From: a bacterium
Lineage (GTDB): Bacteria > Patescibacteriota > Saccharimonadia > Saccharimonadales > Saccharimonadaceae
Direction of reading: 5' to 3'
Assembly (NCBI GenBank): GCA_004561445.1
Contig: SFVX01000001.1
Location: 558,001-622,000, forward strand
Length of the DNA: 64,000 nucleotides
In this document: in pieces, positions 36,289-43,500 of the stretch
How the letters are laid out: every line of letters begins with the position of its first letter
Position numbering within the stretch: the stretch's first letter is position 1
The notes under the pieces: model-generated
What the model was told of the DNA's origin: nothing
Database searches by the model: none
What the model saw: only the letters and a program-made list of their open reading frames with translations
Translations under genes and position numbers: made by a program

Positions 36289-36317
36289 TTGCTATATATT
36301 ATATAATATGCTATACT
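36289..36317 (+). promoter_or_regulatory. tracrRNA promoter
   Basis: TTGCTA (36289-36294), a 17-nt spacer and TATACT (36312-36317). The predicted start at about 36324 falls exactly at the beginning of the anti-repeat. On the other strand the same AT-rich stretch holds TATAAT-like boxes that could drive cas9. Confidence 0.7.
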
Positions 36318-36323
36318 GGAATT

Positions 36324-36415
36324 AGTTCAATTATACGATTGATTGACATACGACAAGTTCAAATAAGTCTGCTACGGCAGTAACGAAACCATAGCCCCAT
36401 AGTGGGGCATTTTTT
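36324..36415 (+). ncRNA. tracrRNA
   Basis: The segment 36325-36365 is complementary to the CRISPR repeat along nearly its full 36 nt, with a small bulge, a UA bulge and few mismatches. It continues into AAATAAGTCTG, like the AAAATAAGGCTAG after the anti-repeat of S. pyogenes tracrRNA. A nexus hairpin CTGC-TACG-GCAG (36369-36380) follows. The RNA ends in an intrinsic terminator, GCCCC/GGGGC (36394-36408) plus T-run. It is transcribed in the same direction as the array and ends only 125 nt before the first repeat. The tail is short: one nexus and one terminal hairpin. Confidence 0.9.
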
Positions 36416-36540
36416 GTTTCTAGGGTTGCTGGCATATTATAAGGATTAGCTTTACCTGTTGTGATATAATGATTTTGCTAGTTATACGGCAGTTTGTATC
36501 TGGTCGTATGGATAAAAGCACGCGCTTAAGCTTTATTGAG
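36416..36540 (+). promoter_or_regulatory. CRISPR leader with array promoter
   Basis: 125 bp between the tracrRNA terminator and repeat 1. TGA-TATAAT at 36462-36470 is an extended -10 box for the pre-crRNA. The last bases TATTGAG (36534-36540) closely match the leader-anchoring ATTTGAG that directs Cas1-Cas2 integration in streptococcal II-A systems (established for those systems). This end should be where new spacers enter. Confidence 0.7.
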
Positions 36541-38885
36541 GTTTGAGAGTCGTGTCAAACAATCGTATAGCTGAACTAAGTATTTTATTTTAGCTGATAG
36601 GTTATCGTTTGAGAGTCGTGTCAAACAATCGTATAGCTGAACTAATTTTATGGTGATGGCGAAGACCCCGATGTTTGAGAGTCGTGTCAAACAATCGTAT
36701 AGCTGAACAAAGTAATTATTATGTGGTCTATAGTACCAGTTTGAGAGTCGTGTCAAACAATCGTATAGCTGAACGTCGCAAGCTCGGTTCCCTCTAGGTG
36801 CCAGGTTTGAGAGTCGTGTCAAACAATCGTATAGCTGAACCGATGGTTACTCGCTTCGTCACTGCGGTGCGTTTGAGAGTCGTGTCAAACAATCGTATAG
36901 CTGAACTCGGCACTTCGCTGATTGGCGTCCACCCCGGTTTGAGAGTCGTGTCAAACAATCGTATAGCTGAACGCGGACTAGTTGGTCTAACGGGAGGCGA
37001 CCGTTTGAGAGTCGTGTCAAACAATCGTATAGCTGAACATCTGCGACATAAAGACCACATCGCAATTCGTTTGAGAGTCGTGTCAAACAATCGTATAGCT
37101 GAACGTATGAGCACGATGGAGTCGCTGAACGACTGTTTGAGAGTCGTGTCAAACAATCGTATAGCTGAACGATTTTGCATGCAACTTTGCGCCTGCTCAG
37201 GTTTGAGAGTCGTGTCAAACAATCGTATAGCTGAACAAACAGACCGAAATCAAACGCAATATCTCTGTTTGAGAGTCGTGTCAAACAATCGTATAGCTGA
37301 ACTCGGGCGGAGTTGCGAGACGCACGCTCCGCGTTTGAGAGTCGTGTCAAACAATCGTATAGCTGAACGGCATGGAAGTGTCGTTTAAAGACTACCAGGT
37401 TTGAGAGTCGTGTCAAACAATCGTATAGCTGAACTCAATAAGTTCAATTTGGTCGGATGCACCTGTTTGAGAGTCGTGTCAAACAATCGTATAGCTGAAC
37501 TACCGACGCCGATAACAATTAGCCACGCGAGTTTGAGAGTCGTGTCAAACAATCGTATAGCTGAACTGATAAAACTTGCGTATATCATAACCCCATGTTT
37601 GAGAGTCGTGTCAAACAATCGTATAGCTGAACGAAGTTGTCTCGTAGCAGTTTTGCGCATCCGTTTGAGAGTCGTGTCAAACAATCGTATAGCTGAACTT
37701 GAATGGATGAAGGCGTGTTAAACGTGTGGTTTGAGAGTCGTGTCAAACAATCGTATAGCTGAACATTCTATACGCTCGAATACAACACTACATGGTTTGA
37801 GAGTCGTGTCAAACAATCGTATAGCTGAACTTTTGCAACATAAGAGCGAGAAACACAAGAGTTTGAGAGTCGTGTCAAACAATCGTATAGCTGAACAAGG
37901 AGTAGTAGAAGAATTTCCGAGTGATGGTTTGAGAGTCGTGTCAAACAATCGTATAGCTGAACATTGCAGAAACCAATCGTCTGGGTCCTTCTGTTTGAGA
38001 GTCGTGTCAAACAATCGTATAGCTGAACTTCGCTGTGTTTTTAAAAGGCACAAATCTGGTTTGAGAGTCGTGTCAAACAATCGTATAGCTGAACCGATAG
38101 TGTTGTGCTTGGTTTTGCAACTCAGTTTGAGAGTCGTGTCAAACAATCGTATAACTGAACACATTAAAAGCCATTAAATAAGCGTTAAGGTTTGAGAGTC
38201 GTGTCAAACAATCGTATAACTGAACCAAGAACGCCGTTATAGCAGTGCAGCACTCGTTTGAGAGTCGTGTCAAACAATCGTATAACTGAACTTAATTCAT
38301 TATTAAGTTTAATCTCTTGTCGTTTGAGAGTCGTGTCAAACAATCGTATAACTGAACTGTTGGAAAGATTAGTTCAACTAGTACGACGTTTGAGAGTCGT
38401 GTCAAACAATCGTATAACTGAACAGCTCCTACTAGTAGTAATCGTGGTAGTATGTTTGAGAGTCGTGTCAAACAATCGTATAACTGAACTGCACCTGATA
38501 CGCTTCTTGTGATTTCTATGTTTGAGAGTCGTGTCAAACAATCGTATAACTGAACTGCGTGGATTGATTTCTTATCGCCCCACTGGTTTGAGAGTCGTGT
38601 CAAACAATCGTATAACTGAACCATCTGCTGGCCATGACGAGCCACTCCATAGTTTGAGAGTCGTGTCAAACAATCGTATAACTGAACGCTTTGGCATATA
38701 CGCAATACTTGTATTGGGTTTGAGAGTCGTGTCAAACAATCGTATAACTGAACAGGTATATCGCTAATGCGTCAACAGTCTGTGTTTGAGAGTCGTGTCA
38801 AACAATCGTATAACTGAACCAAATAATTAAGCCAATCGCCCCAAGCGTGGTTTGAGAGTCGTGTCAAACAATCGTATAACTGAAC
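36541..38885 (+). CRISPR. CRISPR array, 36 repeats and 35 spacers
   Basis: A 36-bp repeat starting GTTTGAGAGTCGTG recurs every 66 bp from 36541 to 38850 (starts). Spacers are 30 nt, except spacer 25 (38161-38189), which is 29 nt. Repeats 1-24 contain GTATAGCTGAAC and repeats 25-36 contain GTATAACTGAAC; otherwise all 36 are identical. All 35 spacers differ. The repeat can form a GTTTGA/TCAAAC hairpin. Orientation is set by pairing to tracrRNA, the leader at the 5' end and the repeat variant at the old end. Repeated peptides read across the array are not genes. Confidence 0.98.
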
Positions 38886-38950
38886 AGAATCTTGTCTGTT
38901 CCATATAAAAAGTCACCTTTATTAAAGATAGACACGTTTTTTTGCAGAAA

Positions 38951-39004
38951 TGTTGTATAATTTACAACACCTGAGCAATATTAGATTTGGTTTTTAGATT
39001 TAGC
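38951..39004 (+). repeat. right copy of direct repeat flanking the CRISPR-Cas locus
   Basis: It matches 30213-30268: 30 of 34 bases in the first block, then TTTTTAGATTTAGC against TTTTTAGATTTCGC. The palindrome arms GTTGTA and TACAAC are intact, but the GAGCA/TGCTC hairpin of the left copy is lost. It lies 65 bp after the last CRISPR repeat, so the pair encloses csn2 to array end, about 8.7 kb. Confidence 0.7.
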
Positions 39005-39046
39005 TTATAATTATTTATATTTTTTCTTAAAAAATATAAGTTTTCA

Positions 39047-39081
39047 TAAAAATAACCCCACTAAATGGTGGAATTATTTTT
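39047..39081 (-). terminator. terminator downstream of topA
   Basis: On the minus strand ATAATTCCAC pairs with GTGGGGTTAT (10 bp with two G-U) and runs into five T. It may also slow plus-strand transcripts leaving the array. Confidence 0.7.
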
Positions 39082-39101
39082 ATCTTCTAGCTAATAACTA
39101 G

Positions 39102-39260
39102 TGGCGTTTTTGTGATAAAGCAGCGCTGGTAGTCTGGAGCGATACGAACACCGAATAGGCTTCGACGGAAGCGATATTATAGTTGACTACAAAATCGCCA
39201 ACTAGACTGCGAGGTCCTTCATCGAAATAAAAGACAATTGAATGCCGGAAATATCGGGCC
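39102..39260 (-). pseudogene. ORF remnant without start codon
   Basis: Downstream of topA a minus-strand frame stays open for about 52 codons (ending TTSAALSQKRH, TAG) after an in-frame TAA. It contains no ATG, GTG or TTG. Its amino-acid composition looks protein-like (for example FYFDEGPRSLVGDF). It is probably the 3' end of a lost gene, but chance cannot be excluded. Confidence 0.35.
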
Positions 39261-39284
39261 TTTTAACTTTCTCGCGTGGGGGAT

Positions 39285-41651
39285 TTACTTATACTTATAT
39301 TCTTCGGCTGCCTTTTCGGCGGCTTTTTTGAGTTTAGTTTCGGTCTTTTTAGCTGTATTCTTAGTGGTTTTAGCTGCCATGCGACGTTTGGCGGGACGGC
39401 GCGTGGTTTTTGGTTTGTTGGCTAGCATCTCACGTGCTTGCTCTTCGGTGATAGTCTTTGGATCAAGATCGGCGGGGATTTTGACATTGTTGCGCTTGCC
39501 TGGGCCTTTGGTGCCAGGTTTTTTAATGGCTGGGCCTTTGATATATGGGCCATAGGCGCCGATGATGATTTGAACGTCGCCCCAGTCAGCGATGTAGCTG
39601 TCGCGTTTTTGCTCGTAGCGTGGAATTGCCTCTTCGAGCGTGACGGTATAAGGATTGAGATCTTTGATTGGAATATTGTATTTACCGGCTTTAAGATAGG
39701 GGCCGAACGGGCCAGCAGCGGCGATAATTTCGGCGCCGTCTGGAGCCTTGCCGAGCGTGCGTGGAAGTTGCGGTAGTTCCAGTTGCTTTAATGCCTGCTC
39801 GAGAGTGACGGTTTTGACGGATTTACGGGCAGGAAGTGGCGCAAAAATAGGTTTTTCGCCAGTTTCTTTCTCGTTTTCGCCGAGTTGGATGAAGCCACCG
39901 CGTTTGCCAACTTTGGCGTAGATGGTTTTGCCGGTTTTGGGATCATGACCCAGAACGCGCGCGTTGTTGTAGCGCTCGATGCCTTCGCTTGCGATAACGG
40001 CGTCATTAAATGGGCCGTAAAAATCGCGAAGCATTTTGACGCGATCGAGTTTAGCTTCGGCGATAAGGTCGAGATCTTTTTCGATGCTGGCGGTAAATTT
40101 GTAGTCAACGATATCTTTGAAATTATCGACCAAAAAGCCCGCGATAAGTTCACCGATAGGAGTGGGGAGAAGTTTGCCTTTGTTGGCGCCGTATTTTTCG
40201 GTGACGGTATTTTGGGCGATTTGACTATTTTCGAGGACGAGAGTTTTTACTTCGCGTTCTTCTCCGTCGGATTCGCCACGAACAACGTAGCCGCGTGCCT
40301 GAATGGCAGTCATAATGCTAGCGTAGGTGCTTGGGCGACCGATGCCGAGCTCTTCAAGCTTTTTGACGAGCGAACCTTCGGTATAGCGGGCCGGTGGTTT
40401 GCTGAAGTTCTGGCGAGCCGTGATGGTTTTGGCGATGATTTTGTCGCCTTCTTTGTAGGCTGGGAGTTCATTTTCTTTGAGACGGCCATAAACTTTTAGA
40501 AAGCCGTCAAAAGTAATAACTTCGCCTTCGCCTTTGAAGATATATTCGGCTGGCGTATTAATAGTGATAGTAGTCTTGGCAACTTTAGCGTCGGCCATTT
40601 GCGAAGCAAGTGCGCGACCGCGAATCAGGGCGTAAAGACGGCGCTCGTAATCGCTCTTGCCGGCAGTTTCGCGCGTGATGTCGGTTGGGCGGATCGCTTC
40701 GTGAGCCTCTTGGGCACCGGCGCTTTTGGTGTGATAATTGCGAACTTTAACGTAGTTTTTACCGTAAGTATTCTCGACAAAGCTTGCCATACTGGCGAGC
40801 GCTTGCTTGCTAAGGTTTAGGCTGTCGGTACGGTGGTAGGTAATGAGACCAGCCTGGTAGAGACTTTGAGCGGCATTCATAGTGGTGCGAGTTGAAAAAC
40901 CAAGGCGACTGTTGGCCTCGATTTGCATAGTAGCAGTCGTAAACGGAGGAAGTGGCTTTTTGGTGGCGTCGGCAGTCTTGACAGAGGCGACGGTAAAATC
41001 GAAATTAATGAGGCTAGCAAGGAATTTGTAGGCTTCTTCTTCGGTCTCGAAATCGTGGTCGAGATTGGCGGCGAAGCCAAAATCGGCAGAAACTTTATAG
41101 ACGGATTTACTAGCGTGTTTTTCGATAGCGTGTTCGCGCTCGACGATAAGGCGAAGCGCTGGGCTTTGGACGCGACCGGCAGAGATGGCGCCAGGAACTT
41201 TTTTGCGTACAACGCCAGAAAGATCGAAGCCGACCAGCATATCGAGCGTTTGGCGGGCTTGCTGGCTGGAGACCATATTCATGTCAACAGTACGAGGAGA
41301 TGCAATGGCGTTTTCAAGGGCGGACTTGGTAATCTCGTGGAAAGTGATACGAGAAGTGTCGTCTGGTAAATGCAATACTTGACAAAGATGCCAAGATATT
41401 GCCTCGCCTTCGCGGTCTTCATCGGTTGCGAGCCAGATTTTGTCAGCCTCACGGGCGGCTTTTTGAAGTTCGGAAATAATTTTTTTGTGTTCAGGATCGA
41501 TCTCGTAAGTGACATCAAAAGTGTTTTTATCGACTTTGGTATCTTTGCGAATGTGCCCAACGGAGGCTAGAACCTTAAAATCAGCACCGAGATATTTCTC
41601 GATGGTTGCCGCTTTTGCTGGAGACTCTACGATTACGAGGTTTTTTGCCAT
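39285..41651 (-). CDS. topA: DNA topoisomerase I (type IA)
   Basis: 788 residues. The TOPRIM domain has E9 in IVESPAKA and D77/D79 in ATDEDREGE. The active-site tyrosine is Y272 in LITYHRTDS (usually ITYMRTDS), and GRPSTYASI is present. It relaxes negative supercoils. Instead of cysteine zinc fingers, the C-terminus has topoisomerase C-terminal repeats (GPFGPYLKAGKYNI, GAYGPYIKGP) and a Lys/Ala-rich tail of about 50 residues. TAAAAT at 41658-41663 is exactly 6 nt before the ATG (leaderless pattern). Confidence 0.95.
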   Translation of the reverse strand: MAKNLVIVESPAKAATIEKYLGADFKVLASVGHIRKDTKVDKNTFDVTYEIDPEHKKIISELQKAAREADKIWLATDEDREGEAISWHLCQVLHLPDDTSRITFHEITKSALENAIASPRTVDMNMVSSQQARQTLDMLVGFDLSGVVRKKVPGAISAGRVQSPALRLIVEREHAIEKHASKSVYKVSADFGFAANLDHDFETEEEAYKFLASLINFDFTVASVKTADATKKPLPPFTTATMQIEANSRLGFSTRTTMNAAQSLYQAGLITYHRTDSLNLSKQALASMASFVENTYGKNYVKVRNYHTKSAGAQEAHEAIRPTDITRETAGKSDYERRLYALIRGRALASQMADAKVAKTTITINTPAEYIFKGEGEVITFDGFLKVYGRLKENELPAYKEGDKIIAKTITARQNFSKPPARYTEGSLVKKLEELGIGRPSTYASIMTAIQARGYVVRGESDGEEREVKTLVLENSQIAQNTVTEKYGANKGKLLPTPIGELIAGFLVDNFKDIVDYKFTASIEKDLDLIAEAKLDRVKMLRDFYGPFNDAVIASEGIERYNNARVLGHDPKTGKTIYAKVGKRGGFIQLGENEKETGEKPIFAPLPARKSVKTVTLEQALKQLELPQLPRTLGKAPDGAEIIAAAGPFGPYLKAGKYNIPIKDLNPYTVTLEEAIPRYEQKRDSYIADWGDVQIIIGAYGPYIKGPAIKKPGTKGPGKRNNVKIPADLDPKTITEEQAREMLANKPKTTRRPAKRRMAAKTTKNTAKKTETKLKKAAEKAAEEYKYK

Positions 41652-41748
41652 TAATATATTTTAACATAAATCCAAAAATAAAAAACCTAGCAATACGTAA
41701 CTCTCATTCTTAGCACAGCTTCCCTTTTATGATGGAATATTATGGGGG

Positions 41749-42327
41749 TTATTTTATCCGTTTGGCAGTGAGCCATTCTGGTACGTCGATGAACTTGATT
41801 TCGGGCCAGTTGTTGACCTCGTCCTCGGTGACGTCGTAAAGCTGTTGGTAGACAATCTCGACGCTGCCGTAGTAGGCGTCTTTCATATCGAAGCCGAGAG
41901 CCTCGGCGACGGCAGCGACCGCCTCGCTGCTTTTACCTTCAATCTCGACAAAAGTTGGCACCCATGGCCAGGTATCGATATCGATCTCGACGCCTTTGTA
42001 GACCCAGGATTCGCGCAGGGTTTCCTGGACGGCCTTTGGCTCGTGGCCGGCGGCGTTGAGGAAATTGATTGCACTTTGATAGTTATCTACCGTCAGGCAG
42101 ATTTCTTGCATACCCTCGAGGCTACGCTTCTCGAGATGCTTGACTGACATGGTGATTTTGTCGCCCTCGTCGCGGACGCGCATGTATGAGCCTTCTTCGG
42201 GTAGCTCATAAACAGTGCGACGCATAAGGCGTTCGGGCTTGACGCACTGGGCGCCAAGGTTTTGTAATAGTTTACGCAAACGCGTTTTGTTGATATTTAA
42301 GAATTTAGCCTCGATTTCGGTTTCCAT
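41749..42327 (-). CDS. CYTH-domain protein (class IV adenylate cyclase/triphosphatase type)
   Basis: 192 residues with the CYTH signature EIEAKF at residues 3-8, then RMRRTVYELP, YMRVRDEG, alternating charged strands and PTFVEIEGKS. CYTH proteins hydrolyse or cyclise triphosphates within a beta tunnel; the substrate here is unknown. TAATAT at 42334-42339 is exactly 6 nt before the ATG. A large hairpin lies directly upstream. Confidence 0.85.
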   Translation of the reverse strand: METEIEAKFLNINKTRLRKLLQNLGAQCVKPERLMRRTVYELPEEGSYMRVRDEGDKITMSVKHLEKRSLEGMQEICLTVDNYQSAINFLNAAGHEPKAVQETLRESWVYKGVEIDIDTWPWVPTFVEIEGKSSEAVAAVAEALGFDMKDAYYGSVEIVYQQLYDVTEDEVNNWPEIKFIDVPEWLTAKRIK

Positions 42328-42348
42328 AAAAACATATTAACACGAGAA

Positions 42349-42406
42349 AGCAGGCTATAAATTCTTCCTCACTTCGAATAGCCGTTCGGAAGAATTATAG
42401 CCTGCT
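42349..42406. repeat. left conserved-loop hairpin
   Basis: A 19-bp stem with one bulged A (42349-42368 with 42388-42406) encloses a 19-nt loop reading TCACTTCGAATAGCCGTTC. No T-run follows on the plus strand. The loop reappears in inverted orientation in the hairpin at 42964-43025, whose stem sequence is unrelated. The two hairpins bracket the decayed block. Confidence 0.75.
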
Positions 42407-42419
42407 TCTTGTTAAAATA

Positions 42420-42530
42420 TCATTGTTTGCCTTTGCGTCTGTTGCAATCGCGGCAAAGCATTTGGCAGTTGTCGACGTCGGTTCGGCCACCTTCGCACCA
42501 TGGCGTGATGTGTCGGCTTTGCATGGTCAT
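42420..42530 (-). pseudogene. HNH endonuclease remnant
   Basis: The minus strand encodes, up to the TGA at 42420, the C-terminal half of an HNH nuclease: PMTMQSRHITPW, then GGRTDVDNCQMLC and CNRRKGKQ. These fit the H-I-x-P-W...N-C-Q-x-L-C...C-N pattern. The usual acidic residue before the His is missing and an in-frame TGA lies just upstream, so the gene is broken. A plus-strand ORF across the same bases is a shadow. Confidence 0.75.
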
Positions 42531-42600
42531 AGGCTGGTGTATTGATCACCCCGAATACGCGGCTAAGATCAAGGATATACCTAAAAAGGATTAACCTATT

Positions 42601-42672
42601 CTAATGCCGTGCGAGTTCTGAGGTATACACTTTTTGCACGACTGCGACGGCATCTTCTAACTTAATAGCCAT
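42601..42672 (-). CDS. short ORF (23 aa) with Shine-Dalgarno, probably the stump of the HNH gene
   Basis: The ATG at 42672 has AGGAG 6 nt upstream and encodes 23 residues starting MAIKLEDAVAVV, then TAG. The HNH remnant follows 70 bp downstream on the same strand. I read this as the surviving start of the same ORF or of a small upstream gene in the same unit. It overlaps the preceding small ORF by 11 nt. Confidence 0.4.
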   Translation of the reverse strand: MAIKLEDAVAVVQKVYTSELARH

Positions 42673-42924
42673 AATAAACTCCTAAAATGTTTTTGCGGTA
42701 CGGATCGACTTTAGAATTCTGAAGTCCAAGAAAAAGCGCCGTCAGTAATATAGCGGCGCGTTCTCTATAACCAAAAACGGCTAGTCCAAGTCCTAGAATC
42801 GGACTGGCCACGAGAGCATTATAATATATTGCGGTTTTGACGTCAAAAGCGGAGCTGTTATTTCTTTTTCAGTGATAGTCTTCGAAGAATTTCTCATTGT
42901 CGATTCGCCGGAAAATAGATCCAT
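42662..42924 (-). pseudogene. frameshifted small membrane-protein gene (or two leaderless small ORFs)
   Basis: An ATG at 42924, with TATAAT exactly 6 nt upstream (42931-42936), opens a 43-codon ORF ending at 42793. In the -1 frame a second ORF continues from about 42862 to a TAA at 42662 and encodes a hydrophobic segment (VASPILGLGLAVFGY, then AAILLTALFLGL). The frames could be joined near a run of five A. The second frame also has TATAAT 6 nt before a GTG (42811), so two separate small genes are possible. Confidence 0.45.
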
Positions 42925-42963
42925 ATCTATATTATATGGGACTTTTTTATGATTTTTAGTATG

Positions 42964-43025
42964 GAAGGCATAAACACATTTTTTGAACGGCTATTCCTAG
43001 TGAGAAAAACTGTGTTTATGCCTTC
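42964..43025. repeat. right conserved-loop hairpin
   Basis: A 15-bp perfect stem (GAAGGCATAAACACA at 42964-42978 with 43011-43025) plus an inner T5/A5 stem encloses TGAACGGCTATTCCTAGTGAG (42984-43004). The reverse complement of this loop equals the left hairpin loop at 18 of 20 positions (CTCACT-NN-GAATAGCCGTTC). It sits 15 bp beyond the terminator of the ncRNA. Confidence 0.75.
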
Positions 43026-43039
43026 TGTATTTTTGACCA

Positions 43040-43336
43040 TCAAAAAGCCCCAGGTAAGGGTGGGCATCACCTGGGGCTATTTGACCCTTTAACACACCTC
43101 CTTGGTTCCGGTAGATCCGGAGCGTGACCCACCTCACAAAATCTGGGTCCGCCGGTTAAAGGGATTGCTAGCTTTAGAAAGTAAATCGAAGTGGAGGTAA
43201 TACTTGTGCTTTCAGGCGATAGAAGATACCTGAAAGTGAGATGCTTTCTAAAGCACGCAACAATTGCTAAATAAATTAGCAAAGTTTGAATAATTTATTT
43301 AGGTGCGGCTTTTGATCTTCCAAGTTGATCAAAACT
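43040..43336 (-). ncRNA. unidentified structured non-coding RNA of about 300 nt
   Basis: A consensus promoter, TTGACA, 17 nt, TATACT, predicts a minus-strand start near 43336. A terminator (43046-43078) with T-run ends the RNA near 43040. Between them is no ORF but a chain of strong helices: TTTTGATC/GATCAAAA (43310-43334); a 12-bp CTAAATAAATTA stem (43267-43302); GCTTTAGAAAG/CTTTCTAAAGC (43171-43254) enclosing CTTTCAGG/CCTGAAAG; and CCCTTTAAC/GTTAAAGGG (43085-43163) enclosing GACCCA/TGGGTC. I do not find the conserved cores of RNase P RNA, tmRNA or bacterial SRP RNA. It is probably abundant. Confidence 0.75.
43042..43078 (-). terminator. terminator of the structured ncRNA
   Basis: AGCCCCAGGT (43046-43055) pairs with ACCTGGGGCT (43069-43078); the minus-strand transcript then reads into TTTTT. 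Confidence 0.85.
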
Positions 43337-43342
43337 GTACTC

Positions 43343-43371
43343 AGTATAGCACGCATTTGATTTTATGTCAA
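43343..43371 (-). promoter_or_regulatory. consensus promoter of the structured ncRNA
   Basis: Minus-strand TTGACA (43366-43371), a 17-nt spacer and TATACT (43343-43348), preceded by TGC. It is one of the two best promoters in the window. Confidence 0.85.
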
Positions 43372-43500
43372 TACTTTTTGAACATTTTTGTGTAAAATCA
43401 ATGGCGTTTTTGGGGTTTTTAGGGCGATTTTTAAGGTTTTTACAGGGGTGAAAGTGCTTATTGTTAAAATTTATAAATATGTTATAAAATCGGGTGTTTT

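Larger units (their letters stand above)
38886..39284. other. region between array and topA
   Basis: It holds the right flanking repeat (38951-39004), an AT-rich perfect hairpin (TTATATTTTTT/AAAAAATATAA, about 39016-39041), the topA-side terminator (39047-39081) and a minus-strand ORF remnant without a start codon (39102-39260). No complete gene is present. Confidence 0.6.

Noticed and set aside
36526..38767. Several ORFs with repeating peptides across the array on both strands
   Set aside because: They are translations of the 36-bp repeat with 30-nt spacers (66 bp is a multiple of 3), not genes.
39120..39230. GGCTTCGACGG-like segment suggesting a tmRNA 5' region
   Set aside because: No tag ORF, no tRNA-like ends and no encoded CCA are present.
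42409..42594. Plus-strand ORF of 61 codons
   Set aside because: It is antisense to the HNH remnant, has no start signals, and the minus strand carries the recognisable motif.
42736..42759. GCGCCG/CGGCGC hairpin with minus-strand T-run as a terminator
   Set aside because: It lies inside the reading frame of the small membrane ORF; it may be a chance result of coding sequence, so it is not listed as a terminator.
43040..43336. Riboswitch for the downstream small ORFs
   Set aside because: The RNA ends in its own terminator and the next ORF has its own promoter 6 nt before its start, so an independent RNA is more likely.
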